DNA of 64,000 bases from Pseudomonas tolaasii NCPPB 2192 (GCF_002813445.1 NZ_PHHD01000001.1:4340001-4404000), one strand, 5' to 3'; shown: positions 7,347 to 15,596, counted from the stretch's first letter. The notes: generated by a model from the sequence alone, not told the origin. Translations and numbers: made by a program.

Positions 7347-8120
7347 ATGAAACGACTGGAAGGTAAAAGCGCGCTGATCACCGGATCGGCGCGCGGGATC
7401 GGCCGCGCCTTCGCCCAGGCTTACATCGCTGAAGGCGCCACGGTTGCCATCGCCGATATCAACCTGCAACGCGCCCAGGCCACGGCGGCCGAGCTGGGGC
7501 CGCAAGCCTATGCAGTGGCGATGGATGTCACCGATCAGGCTTCCATCGACGGCGCGATTGCCGCCGTGGTGGCCCATGCCGGCAAGCTCGATATTCTGAT
7601 CAACAACGCGGCGCTGTTTGACCTGGCGCCGATTGTCGATATCACCCGCGACAGCTTTGACCGGCTGTTCTCGATCAACGTCGCCGGTACGCTGTTCACG
7701 CTGCAGGCGGCGGCACGGCAGATGATCAGCCAGGGGCATGGCGGCAAGATCATCAACATGGCCAGCCAGGCCGGGCGCCGGGGCGAGCCGCTGGTGGCGG
7801 TGTATTGCGCGACCAAGGCGGCCGTGATCAGCCTCACGCAATCGGCGGGGTTGAACCTGATCAAGCAAGGCATCAACGTCAACGCGATTGCGCCGGGTGT
7901 GGTGGATGGCGAGCACTGGGATGGCGTGGACGCGCTGTTCGCCAAACACGAAGGGCTGCCGCCCGGCGAGAAGAAGAAGCGGGTAGGGGCCGAGGTGCCG
8001 TTCGGGCGCATGGGCACGGCGGAGGATCTGACCGGGATGGCGGTGTTTTTGGCTTCCCAAGACGCCGATTACGTGGTGGCCCAGACGTATAACGTGGATG
8101 GCGGCAACTGGATGAATTGA
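7347..8120 (+). CDS. Short-chain dehydrogenase, SmoS-type sorbitol (L-iditol) 2-dehydrogenase, 257 aa
   Basis: This is a classical SDR with the cofactor motif TGSARGIG (residues 12-19), NNAA (86-89) and the catalytic set N111, S140, Y153 and K157. The regions IINMASQAGRRGE, GINVNAIAPGVVDGEHWDGVD and a C-terminus ending AQTYNVDGGNWMN match Rhodobacter sorbitol dehydrogenase SmoS, so NAD-dependent oxidation of sorbitol to fructose (or galactitol to tagatose) is likely. It lies 17 bases after the polyol-binding protein gene, in one operon presumably activated by the divergent AraC protein. Confidence 0.87.
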   Translation: MKRLEGKSALITGSARGIGRAFAQAYIAEGATVAIADINLQRAQATAAELGPQAYAVAMDVTDQASIDGAIAAVVAHAGKLDILINNAALFDLAPIVDITRDSFDRLFSINVAGTLFTLQAAARQMISQGHGGKIINMASQAGRRGEPLVAVYCATKAAVISLTQSAGLNLIKQGINVNAIAPGVVDGEHWDGVDALFAKHEGLPPGEKKKRVGAEVPFGRMGTAEDLTGMAVFLASQDADYVVAQTYNVDGGNWMN

Positions 8121-8158
8121 GCCTTTTCAGTGAAAGGCCGCTGTGGGAACTGGCTTGT

Positions 8159-8243
8159 GTGGGAGCTGGCTTGCCTGCGATGCAGACACCTCGGTAGGTC
8201 AGTTGCACCGCAGTGATGCCATCGCAGGCAAGCCAGCTCCCAC
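8159..8243. repeat. REPIN: inverted REP pair
   Basis: A 24-base unit beginning GTGGGAGCTGGCTTGCCTGC (8159-8182) is repeated as its exact reverse complement at 8220-8243, with a 37-base loop. It has the same core as the element at 2537-2693. It lies just after the SDR stop codon. Confidence 0.9.
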
Positions 8244-8273
8244 ATTTGATTTTAATCGTTCGTGGGGGAGGGG

Positions 8274-8402
8274 CTAGTCAGCAAAACTGCGGTCGAAGAA
8301 GTAAACATCTCCAGGCTTCAGCTTCAGCACCCACGCCACGACCCGCTTGTGCTCGAACGGCAACTTGATGCTGCCATTCTCCACTGCGTTCAGTGGATGC
8401 AA
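8274..8402 (-). pseudogene. Possible gene remnant (42-codon protein-like fragment)
   Basis: On the minus strand, a frame ending at the TAG at 8274-8276 encodes a fragment with a protein-like composition (segments VENGSIKLPFEHKRVVAWV and KLKPGDVYFFDRSFAD). An in-frame TAA at 8403-8405 closes it upstream, and there is no ATG. It reads like the C-terminal end of a lost gene in the otherwise gene-free gap 8121-8451. I do not recognise the family; it may be chance. Confidence 0.3.
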
Positions 8403-8429
8403 TTAAAGTGCATGACCTGTACTTTAATT
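8401..8429. promoter_or_regulatory. 29-bp palindrome upstream of the nicotinamidase-like gene
   Basis: AATTAAAGT (8401-8409) and its exact complement ACTTTAATT (8421-8429) flank an 11-base spacer, 23 bases before the start codon at 8452. The size and position suit a dimeric repressor operator overlapping the promoter or the transcript start. No regulator gene lies beside it. Confidence 0.6.
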
Positions 8430-8451
8430 TCCGGGCCACAGGAGAACCGTC

Positions 8452-9099
8452 ATGACCCTCTCGAAATCTGCCATTGCATCCTTCGACGTCGACCCACAGA
8501 AGAGTTTCACGCCGCTGTGCCCGGATGAGTTGCCTGTGGCAGGTGGCGACCAGATCGGCGCCGAACTCAACTACATGGCCAGCCTCGCCGGCTACCGCGT
8601 TGGCAGCAAGGACGCGCATACACCCCGGGCGCCCTGGGTGGTCACTGAACGCAGCGAGATGTATCAGCGCACCGGCCTGGCGCATGCCGATATTACGTGG
8701 GTCAGCCATTGCGTACCCGGCACCGAAGGCTTCACCTTGCTGGACGAATTGCCCGCCCCCTATGACTACGACTACTTCATCTGGAAAGGCGTGGAACCCG
8801 ACCTGCACCCCTACGGTGCCTGCTACCACGACCTGCACGACAAATTGTCCACCGGGGTTATCGAGTACCTCAAAGCCCATGGCGTCAGCCGGGTGATCGT
8901 CGGCGGGCTGGCTCTGGACTTTTGCGTCAAAACCACCGCACTGCAGCTGCTCAGGGCCGATCTGGAAGTGGTGCTGCACTTGCCTGCATGCCGGGGCATC
9001 AGCGAAGACGGCGGCCTCAATGCCGTTGATGAGTTGCTCAAGGCCGGTGCCGTAATCAGCCGTACCCGTGAAGAGCTGGCGCAGATGGCCACGCGTTAA
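8452..9099 (+). CDS. Nicotinamidase-like hydrolase (isochorismatase/PncA family), 215 aa
   Basis: The cysteine-hydrolase triad of the family is visible: D12 (SFDVDPQKSF), K112 (IWKGVEP) and C158 (GGLALDFCVKTTA). The metal-binding set D54 and H56 (SKDAHTP) and H86 (WVSHCVPGTEG) is that of nicotinamidases rather than isochorismatases. The length equals that of E. coli PncA. It probably hydrolyses nicotinamide to nicotinate in the cytoplasm for NAD salvage, although a related amide is possible. It is a single-gene unit behind a 29-bp palindrome, with a good ribosome site (CACAGGAG, 8439-8446), and is convergent with the next operon. Confidence 0.85.
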   Translation: MTLSKSAIASFDVDPQKSFTPLCPDELPVAGGDQIGAELNYMASLAGYRVGSKDAHTPRAPWVVTERSEMYQRTGLAHADITWVSHCVPGTEGFTLLDELPAPYDYDYFIWKGVEPDLHPYGACYHDLHDKLSTGVIEYLKAHGVSRVIVGGLALDFCVKTTALQLLRADLEVVLHLPACRGISEDGGLNAVDELLKAGAVISRTREELAQMATR

Positions 9100-9120
9100 G
9101 GCGCCACAGCCTGGGTATGA

Positions 9121-9147
9121 GCGTTCCCACGCTCTGCGTGGGAACGC
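9121..9147. terminator. Strong hairpin between convergent genes, possible bidirectional terminator
   Basis: GCGTTCCCACGC, a 3-base loop, then its exact complement GCGTGGGAACGC form a 12-bp stem. It sits between the stop of the nicotinamidase-like gene (9099) and the end of the minus-strand operon (9157). There is no strong T-run. The same hairpin type is a common Pseudomonas intergenic repeat, so it could be a repeat, a terminator or both. Confidence 0.6.
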
Positions 9148-9156
9148 CGCTCAGGG

Positions 9157-10188
9157 CTAGCGCTCGATCGAGCGGCTCCACCGCGCATTCCACTCCGGCC
9201 GCGCCTGGTTCACCTGGTCCCAATCAATGGATACCGCCGTCTGCAGGTAACCCTGCATCGCTTCCACACGGGCACGGGTTTTGTCGGTAGTGGGCGTGGT
9301 CGGGTTCGACGGGATCTGGTCGCCTTCTTCCAGCGCGGGTGCCTGGGCTTCGGCGGTCAGCAGGAAGGCTGCGAGTTTCTGCGCCAGTTCCGGTTGGTCA
9401 TTGCGCGCGATCACGCATTCAGCCACGTTCAGCACCACGGCGCCTTCCTTGGGTTGCGCGTACTCCATCGGGATGCCCAGCAGTTTCTGGGTGGTGACCT
9501 GGGTGGGCGTCAGCGGGAAGATCGCGGCTTCGTCGGTTTGCACCATCTCGGAAATTTTTGCCGAGCTGGCGATGTATTCCAGCACATTGGGGCCGATGGT
9601 TTTCGGCCAGGCCTTGAAGCCCGGCTCCACGTCGGTTTCGGAGCCGCCCTGGATACGGTTGAACATCAGGAAACCGTGCAGCCCGAAGGTGGAGGAGGCC
9701 AGGGACTGGAACACCACCTTGTCCTTGAAGCGCGGGTCGGCCAGGTCCATCCACGAAGTCGGTGCGGCCCAGCCTTTTTCCTTGAACATCTTGGCGTTGT
9801 AGCCCAGGCCGGTGACGCCGAGGGTCACCGCGACCGCATCATCCTTGATCTTCGCCTTGGCCGGGATTTGGTCAAGGGTCGGGTTCGGCGTGAGCTTGTC
9901 GCACAGGCCCATGGAAATGGCGCGGTACATGATGCCGTCGTCGAGGAACATCACGTGCATCTGCGGGTTGTCTTTGTTGGCCTGGACCTTGGCGAGGATG
10001 TCCGACGAGGTGCCGGGCACGATCACTACCTTGACGTTGTTGGCCTTTTCGAACGCAGGCAACACCTTGTCGGCGTACACCCGCTCCATGGTGCCGCCGT
10101 TCATGCCCAGGTACAGCGTGGGCGCCGCGTGGGCGGTGCAGGTGAGCAAAGCGAGGGACAAGCAGGACAGCGCGATACGTGGGTTCAT
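9157..10188 (-). CDS. ABC transporter substrate-binding protein, polyamine/opine type, 343 aa
   Basis: A signal peptide (about residues 1-21, ending AHA) precedes a family of periplasmic binding proteins related to PotD/PotF and Fe(III)-binding proteins. Visible parts are GMNGGTMERVYADKVLPAF, VTGLGYNAKMFKEKGW and AAPTSWMDLADPRFKDKV. The start is supported by GAGAGGAA upstream. It is the last gene of a seven-gene minus-strand operon, 14 bases after the flavoprotein gene. It presumably captures an amine or N-substituted amino acid for the ATPase and two permeases encoded at the start of the operon. The ligand is not deducible from sequence. Confidence 0.83.
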   Translation of the reverse strand: MNPRIALSCLSLALLTCTAHAAPTLYLGMNGGTMERVYADKVLPAFEKANNVKVVIVPGTSSDILAKVQANKDNPQMHVMFLDDGIMYRAISMGLCDKLTPNPTLDQIPAKAKIKDDAVAVTLGVTGLGYNAKMFKEKGWAAPTSWMDLADPRFKDKVVFQSLASSTFGLHGFLMFNRIQGGSETDVEPGFKAWPKTIGPNVLEYIASSAKISEMVQTDEAAIFPLTPTQVTTQKLLGIPMEYAQPKEGAVVLNVAECVIARNDQPELAQKLAAFLLTAEAQAPALEEGDQIPSNPTTPTTDKTRARVEAMQGYLQTAVSIDWDQVNQARPEWNARWSRSIER

Positions 10189-10202
10189 GGATGTTTTTCC
10201 TC

Positions 10203-11300
10203 TCAGGCTTGGAAACGACGGATGGAAAACGCTTCAATGGGTTGGCGGCTGGCTCCTTCGCAGACAATCTCTGCCAGGGCTTCACCGACGGCGGGGCCGA
10301 GCTGGAACCCGGCGCCGGCAAAGCCGAAACCGTGGAGCAGGCCGGGTTGGGTGCTGCTGGGGCCGATCACCGGTTCATGATCGGGGAGGTAACCTTCGGT
10401 GCCGCTCCAGGTGCGAATGGCTTGGGCGCCCTTGAGAAACGGGTACAGCTCGCCGGCGTTGCGCAGGATTTCCAGCACCGCCGCCTGGCCCGGCCGGGCC
10501 TGCAACGGGCCAAGGGCAAAACCGCGGCCGCCGCCGAGGATGCAATTGCCCCGGGCGACCTGTCGCGCGTAAATCCCGCCGCCTTCCACGCCAGTGCTCA
10601 CGTTCATCACCAAGGGCAGCGGCTCGGTGACCAGCATCGCCGGGTGCGCCGAGGTCATCGGCACCGGCTCGCCAAACTGTTCGGCCACGGTACCGGCCCA
10701 GGCGCCCGCGCAGTTGAGCAGCCACGGCGCTTGCAAGTGCAGGCCGTTGGCGCAGTGCACCTGAAAGTGGCGGCTGTCATGCTCGATTCGAACGACCTCG
10801 GTCTGTTCGTAAACCGTAGCGCCGCAGCGTTGCGCCGCGCGGGCAAAGGCGGGCGAAACCAGCCGCGGGTTGGCGTGGCCGTCTTCAGGGCACAACGAGG
10901 CGCCCACCGCGATGTCGCCGACCCACGGGAAGCGCGCGCGCAGTTCGGTGTAATCGAGCAGTTGCAAGCCCAGGCCGAAGCCTCGGGTCTGCTCGGCGTA
11001 AGCCTGCAATGCAGCGAAATCGGCATGGCTGCGCGCCAGCTTCAAATGCCCGGAGCGCACGTATTCGCCATCAATGCCGATCAACCCCGGCAGGTCGGCC
11101 CACAGCGCGTGCGAGCGCTGCGACAACGGCAGTTGATGCAAGGGACGCCCCTGACGCCGCACGCCGCCATAGTTCACGCCGCTGGAATGTGAACCACAAA
11201 AATCTCGCTCCACCAGCGCCACGCGTCGGCCTTTCTGCGCGAGCATCAAGGCGGCCGAGGCGCCGACAATCCCGCCGCCCAGCACGATGGCGTCGATCAT
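10203..11300 (-). CDS. FAD-dependent amine/amino-acid oxidase (DadA-like; HcnC / opine oxidase subunit B type), 365 aa
   Basis: The N-terminus has the FAD dinucleotide motif IVLGGGIVGASAALMLAQ, and the C-terminal part has GTEGYLPDHEPVIGP followed by GLLHGFGFAGAGFQLGP, both typical of the glycine/D-amino-acid oxidase (DAO) family. It starts inside the stop of the preceding flavoprotein gene (ATGA overlap, 11297-11300), so the two are translationally coupled. With that protein and the small 2Fe-2S protein it matches the three-subunit dehydrogenases HcnABC, opine oxidase and D-hydroxyproline dehydrogenase, where this subunit oxidises the C-N bond. The ABC transporter genes around it point to catabolism of an imported amine, not cyanide production. 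Confidence 0.83.
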   Translation of the reverse strand: MIDAIVLGGGIVGASAALMLAQKGRRVALVERDFCGSHSSGVNYGGVRRQGRPLHQLPLSQRSHALWADLPGLIGIDGEYVRSGHLKLARSHADFAALQAYAEQTRGFGLGLQLLDYTELRARFPWVGDIAVGASLCPEDGHANPRLVSPAFARAAQRCGATVYEQTEVVRIEHDSRHFQVHCANGLHLQAPWLLNCAGAWAGTVAEQFGEPVPMTSAHPAMLVTEPLPLVMNVSTGVEGGGIYARQVARGNCILGGGRGFALGPLQARPGQAAVLEILRNAGELYPFLKGAQAIRTWSGTEGYLPDHEPVIGPSSTQPGLLHGFGFAGAGFQLGPAVGEALAEIVCEGASRQPIEAFSIRRFQA

Positions 11301-12640
11301 GGCTGCACCTCCACACCAAACGGCAGCGGCTTGATCGGCGCCTGCCCGCGCAGGCGGCCCACGTTCTCAATGGATCGACCACTGCGCTCGGCGACAATCT
11401 CTGCTGCCGCCAGCCCGCACAGGCGGCCCTGGCAACGGCCCATGCCAACGCGGCAATGGGCCTTGACCCGGTTGATTTCCCAGTGGCCTTCATCGACAAC
11501 GGCGCGCACGTCGCCGACGCTGACCTCTTCGCAGCGGCACAGGATCAAGTCATCCGACGCCTGTGCAGCCCATTGCTCGGGGAACGGGAACGCGGTTTCC
11601 AGGCCGTGGCGAAAGCGCTGGATGCCCGCCAATTGCTGTTCAAGCAGGGCCGGGCGGCGAGGGTCGACGGCGATGCCTGCATCCTCCAGCACGGCCAGCG
11701 CTGCACGTTCACCGGCCAACTGTGCCGCATCGACGCCCATGATGCCGGCACCGTCGCCTGCCAGGTAAACGCCGCTGACACTGCTGCGCCCGGCGCTGTC
11801 ACGTTGCGGCAACCAGGCGCGGTTCAGTCTGTTCCAGGCGAACTCGCAACCGAGCAAATCCGCCAATTGCGTTTCGCTGCGCAGGGCATGGGCGAAGGCC
11901 ACAGCGTCGCAGTCCAGAACATGGCTGCCCCAGCGAATGCCACGCACCCGTTGTTCACCGTCAATCTGTTGCAGCGTTGCGCCCTGATGCACGGGAATGC
12001 CATGGGCGGTGAGCCAGGCGCGGTAATACATGCCCTTGGCCAGGGTCACCGGCTGCCCGAGCAGGGCGGGTAATGCGCGGCATTGAGCGCTGAACGGCGC
12101 GCTGTCGAGCACCGCAACCACCTTCGCCCCAGCCTTGGCGTATTGATAAGCCACCAGATACAGCAACGGCCCACTGCCGCAGAACGCCACGCGTTCACCA
12201 ATGGCGCAGCCCTGATACTTCAAGGCGATTTGTGCCGCGCCCAGGCTGTACACACCCGGCAAGGTCCAGCCCGGCACCGGCAGAATGCGGTCGGTGGCGC
12301 CGGTGGCGACGATGATGCGCGAGTACTCCAGGCTTTCGGCCCGGCCATTGTTGAGCAGGTCGAGCCGCCCGTTCTCGGCATTCCACACCAGAGTTTCCGG
12401 CCGGTAGTCGATCAGAGGCGCCAGTTCGTCCATCGTGCGATGCACCGCCTCGGCCTTGCTCGCTTCAAAACCGTAAACCTGTTTGGCGCTGCGCTGGAAA
12501 CCCACCGGCTGACGCCGGTAAATCTGACCGCCGCCGCGCAGGCTTTCATCCACCAGGCAGGCTTTGACGCCGTGGTCGAGCAGCGTACGCGCCGCGCTGA
12601 TGCCTGCCGGGCCTGCGCCCACAATCACGATGGGCTTCAT
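11297..12640 (-). CDS. NAD(P)/FAD-dependent oxidoreductase with C-terminal 2Fe-2S domain (HcnB / opine oxidase subunit A type), 447 aa
   Basis: The N-terminus carries the FAD motif IVIVGAGPAGISAARTLLDHG. A second nucleotide-binding region lies around RIIVATGATDRILPVPGW and FCGSGPLLYLVAYQYAKAG. The C-terminus has an extra BFD-like cysteine cluster (LCRCEEVS, then CRVGMGRCQGRLCG). This layout is that of HcnB, opine oxidase subunit A and D-hydroxyproline dehydrogenase alpha subunits, where the protein passes electrons on from the DadA-like subunit. Its ATG overlaps the stop of the small ferredoxin-like gene by four bases, and its own stop overlaps the next start. Confidence 0.84.
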   Translation of the reverse strand: MKPIVIVGAGPAGISAARTLLDHGVKACLVDESLRGGGQIYRRQPVGFQRSAKQVYGFEASKAEAVHRTMDELAPLIDYRPETLVWNAENGRLDLLNNGRAESLEYSRIIVATGATDRILPVPGWTLPGVYSLGAAQIALKYQGCAIGERVAFCGSGPLLYLVAYQYAKAGAKVVAVLDSAPFSAQCRALPALLGQPVTLAKGMYYRAWLTAHGIPVHQGATLQQIDGEQRVRGIRWGSHVLDCDAVAFAHALRSETQLADLLGCEFAWNRLNRAWLPQRDSAGRSSVSGVYLAGDGAGIMGVDAAQLAGERAALAVLEDAGIAVDPRRPALLEQQLAGIQRFRHGLETAFPFPEQWAAQASDDLILCRCEEVSVGDVRAVVDEGHWEINRVKAHCRVGMGRCQGRLCGLAAAEIVAERSGRSIENVGRLRGQAPIKPLPFGVEVQP

Positions 12641-12927
12641 GGCTGGCGCCCCGGGTCGCGGCTGATGGCGTGGCCTTCTTCCAGCAGCGTCGAACAGGCC
12701 CGGACGCGGCGGCCGTCTGCCAGGCGTACCCAGCAGTCCTGGCAGGCGCCCATGAGGCAGAATCCGGCGCGGCGTTCGGCACTGAAATCACTGCCGCGCA
12801 GGTGTTCGGCGCAGGTCAGCACGGCGGTGAGCAGCGTGTCGCCGAGCAGGCCGCTGGCAGGCTGGCCGTCGAGTGTGAAGGCCACCGCAGGGCGCGCGGT
12901 TTCGGCCAGACGTTTGAACAAAGGCAT
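12637..12927 (-). CDS. Small 2Fe-2S protein (HcnA-like), 96 aa
   Basis: The fold is that of a plant-type [2Fe-2S] domain: GQPASGLLGDTLLTAVL, then FCLMGACQDCWVRLADG with the C-x4-C-x2-C cluster, and a fourth cysteine in RVRACST. Length and cysteine spacing match HcnA and the gamma subunits of opine oxidase and D-hydroxyproline dehydrogenase. The ATG at 12927 shares its A with the TGA of the permease gene, so the two are translationally coupled; GGTGGGGAAAC serves as ribosome site. It likely shuttles electrons inside the heterotrimeric enzyme with the two downstream flavoproteins. Confidence 0.84.
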   Translation of the reverse strand: MPLFKRLAETARPAVAFTLDGQPASGLLGDTLLTAVLTCAEHLRGSDFSAERRAGFCLMGACQDCWVRLADGRRVRACSTLLEEGHAISRDPGRQP

Positions 12928-13721
12928 CAATGTTTCCCCACCAGTACGCGGTCCAGGCCGTAGACCCGGTCGAGCAGAATCATGGTCGCGGCGGTCAGCG
13001 CGATCACCAGCGCCGACACGGCCGCCATCATCGGGTCGATGGATTCGGTGGCGTACACGTACATGCGCACCGGCAGGGTTTGCGTGGCCGGTGAGCTGAC
13101 GAAGATCGACAGCGTGACTTCGTCGAAACTGTTGATGAATGCCAGCAACCAGCCGCCCGCCACACCGGGCAGAATCATCGGCAGGGTGATCTGGCGAAAC
13201 AGCGTGAAGCGGCTGGCGCCGAGAGATTCCGCCGCCTGTTCGGCACTGCGATCAATGCCGATGGCCGCGGCCAACACCAGGCGCAGCACGTACGGCGTGA
13301 TGATCACAACATGCGCCAGCATCAGCCAGGTGAAGCTGCCGTTGACGCCCATCAGCGCGAACAGGCGCAGCATCGCCACGCCCAGCACCAGGTGCGGGAT
13401 GATGATCGGCGACAGGAACAGCGCACTGAAAAAATTGCGCCCCGGGAACTGATAACGGCTGATCGCCAAGGCTGCCGGCACGGCAATCAAGGTGGCCAGG
13501 CTGGCGGCGGTGAACGCAAGGATCAGGCTGTTGTAGAACGCCTGGATAAAGTCAGCACGCTCAAACACCGCGCGAAACCAGCGCAGGGAAAACCCCGACG
13601 TGGGCAGGCTCAAGGTGTTTTCCGGGGTGAAGGCCACCAGGCACACCACCACCAGCGGCGCCATCATGAACAACACCACCAAACCGTGGAAACCGAGGGC
13701 CAAAGGACCGTTTCTGGACAT
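12927..13721 (-). CDS. ABC transporter permease (PotC-type), 264 aa
   Basis: This is a hydrophobic inner-membrane protein of six predicted segments with the cytoplasmic EAA loop EQAAESLGASRFTLFRQITLP near residues 170-190, where the ATPase docks. Length and sequence fit the PotC/PotI class of permeases used for polyamines, spermidine and opines. It starts four bases after the first permease gene ends and its stop overlaps the 2Fe-2S gene. That arrangement implies that import and oxidation are made from one transcript. Confidence 0.88.
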   Translation of the reverse strand: MSRNGPLALGFHGLVVLFMMAPLVVVCLVAFTPENTLSLPTSGFSLRWFRAVFERADFIQAFYNSLILAFTAASLATLIAVPAALAISRYQFPGRNFFSALFLSPIIIPHLVLGVAMLRLFALMGVNGSFTWLMLAHVVIITPYVLRLVLAAAIGIDRSAEQAAESLGASRFTLFRQITLPMILPGVAGGWLLAFINSFDEVTLSIFVSSPATQTLPVRMYVYATESIDPMMAAVSALVIALTAATMILLDRVYGLDRVLVGKH

Positions 13722-13725
13722 GCGC

Positions 13726-14571
13726 TTAAACCCCCAGGGACTTTTTATAGCGACCTTCGACCATGCGGTTCCAGCTCAGCATGATCAGCAGATTGACCAA
13801 CAGCAGCACCACCGCGATGGTCGCGCCCATGGGCCAGTTGAGTTCCGAGAGGTACTGGTCGTACACCACGGTGGCGACCATTTTCAGGCGGCGCCCGCCG
13901 AGCAGGCCGGGGATGGCGAAGGAGCTGGCAGCCAGGCCGAACACGATCAAGGTGCCGGACAGCACGCCCGGCATGACCTGTGGCAACACGATCTTGCGCA
14001 TGACGGTGGTCTGGCTGGCACCCAGCGACAACGCCGCCTGTTCGGCCGACGGGTCGAGTTTTTGCAGCGATGTCCACACCGGAATGATCATGAACGGCAA
14101 CATCACGTGCACCAGGGCGATCACCACCGCAAACGGCGTGTACAGCAATTTCACCGGGCGCCCGCCGAGGGCCTGGATCAGTTGATTGACAATGCCGTCG
14201 GCGCCGAGCAACAGGCTCCAGCCGAAGGCGCGCACCACCACTGAAATCAGCAGCGGTGCGAGGATCAGGATCAAAAAGATCGAGCGCCACGGCGTGCCCA
14301 TCCGGCTGAGGATGTAGGCCTCGGGCACACCGATCACCACGCACAAAAGCGTCACCAGCGCGCTGATCCAGAAGGTGCGCCAGAAGATTTCGTAGAAGTA
14401 CGCATCGCTGAACAGCGACAGGTAATGGGCGAAGGTCCATTCATCGGCCTTCACGCCCACTTGGTAGTCGAACACGTTGAACGACAGCACCAGGGTCATC
14501 AGCAACGGCAGCACCAGCAGCCCACTGAACAGCACCAGCGCTGGCAGTGAGAGTAAGTAACCACGGCTCAT
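13726..14571 (-). CDS. ABC transporter permease (PotB-type), 281 aa
   Basis: Membrane segments are evident (for example LLSLPALVLFSGLLVLPLLM at the N-terminus), with the EAA loop EQAALSLGASQTTVMRKIVL in the C-terminal half. The frame is open further upstream, but ATG 14571 overlaps the ATPase stop codon as ATGA and gives the usual family N-terminus. It is the PotB-like partner of the next permease. Together they would form the membrane channel of the importer whose binding protein is at 9157-10188. Confidence 0.88.
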   Translation of the reverse strand: MSRGYLLSLPALVLFSGLLVLPLLMTLVLSFNVFDYQVGVKADEWTFAHYLSLFSDAYFYEIFWRTFWISALVTLLCVVIGVPEAYILSRMGTPWRSIFLILILAPLLISVVVRAFGWSLLLGADGIVNQLIQALGGRPVKLLYTPFAVVIALVHVMLPFMIIPVWTSLQKLDPSAEQAALSLGASQTTVMRKIVLPQVMPGVLSGTLIVFGLAASSFAIPGLLGGRRLKMVATVVYDQYLSELNWPMGATIAVVLLLVNLLIMLSWNRMVEGRYKKSLGV

Positions 14572-15596
14572 GGGCGCACCTCGTCCGCCGCCAGCACGCG
14601 CAACAGCTCGGCGTGCCAGTCCAGGCCCACAAGGGCGCCGCAACCCAGCGGCGCGCTGCCGTCGTTGCTGCGCACCACGGTGATTTCGCCCAGGGTGGTG
14701 TGGACGCGGTACAGCCATTGGCTGCCGAAGAAATAGCGGTCCAGCACCTTGCCTTGCAGGCGCCCGGCACCGGCGTCCACCAACTGGATTTTTTCCGGGC
14801 GCAGGCTCAGGGTCAGCTCGCCGTTGCCGCTTTCATGGCGCACTTGTGGGATGCCCAGTTGGTCGTAGTCGCCAGGCAGTAAATTGGCTTTGCCGACGAA
14901 GTCAGAGATGAAGCGGGTACGTGGATGTTCGTAGAGCTTGTAGGGCGCATCGATCTGGGTCACGCGGCCGGCCTGCATCACCACCACGCGGTCGCTGATG
15001 GACAGGGCTTCGGCCTGGTCGTGGGTGACCATCAACGTGGTGATGCCCACGGCGCACTGGATGCGGCGGATTTCAAACTGCATTTCTTCGCGCAAATTGG
15101 CGTCGAGGTTCGACAGCGGCTCATCGAGCAGCAGCACCGGCGGCTCGATCACCAGCGCGCGGGCCAGGGCCACGCGTTGGCGCTGGCCGCCGGACAGTTC
15201 GCGCGGGTAGCGCTCGGCGTGAGGGGCCAGGCGTACCAGTTCGAGTACGGTTTTGACCTTGCTGGCGATCTCGCCTGCCGGCACTTTGCGCATCTTCAGG
15301 CCGAAGGCGACGTTGTCGCGTACGGTCATGTGCGGGAACAGCGCATAGCTTTGAAATACCACGCCCAGGCCACGACTGGCGGGCTTGGCGTGGGTGATGT
15401 CGCGGCCGTCGAGCAGGATCTGCCCGCCGCTGACGTCCACGAAGCCGGCGATCATTTGCAGGGTGGTGGTCTTGCCGCAGCCCGAGGGGCCGAGCAGGGA
15501 AACGAATTCGCCTTTTTCCACTGCAAGGTCGGTGGCGACCACCGCGTCGACGGCGCCGTAGCGTTTGCTCAAGGCGTTGAGTTGGAGAAAAGCCAT
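14568..15596 (-). CDS. ABC transporter ATP-binding protein (PotA-type), 342 aa
   Basis: All nucleotide-binding motifs are present: Walker A GPSGCGKTT, signature LSGGQRQRVALARAL, Walker B VLLLDEPLSNLDA, and a switch histidine in VTHDQAEAL. A C-terminal TOBE-type regulatory region follows. This matches PotA-like ATPases of polyamine/opine importers. The start at ATG 15596 gives the standard N-terminus (MAFLQLNALSKRYG); the longer open frame upstream runs through the promoter region and is not used. It is the first gene of the operon, divergent from an IclR regulator. Confidence 0.9.
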   Translation of the reverse strand: MAFLQLNALSKRYGAVDAVVATDLAVEKGEFVSLLGPSGCGKTTTLQMIAGFVDVSGGQILLDGRDITHAKPASRGLGVVFQSYALFPHMTVRDNVAFGLKMRKVPAGEIASKVKTVLELVRLAPHAERYPRELSGGQRQRVALARALVIEPPVLLLDEPLSNLDANLREEMQFEIRRIQCAVGITTLMVTHDQAEALSISDRVVVMQAGRVTQIDAPYKLYEHPRTRFISDFVGKANLLPGDYDQLGIPQVRHESGNGELTLSLRPEKIQLVDAGAGRLQGKVLDRYFFGSQWLYRVHTTLGEITVVRSNDGSAPLGCGALVGLDWHAELLRVLAADEVRP

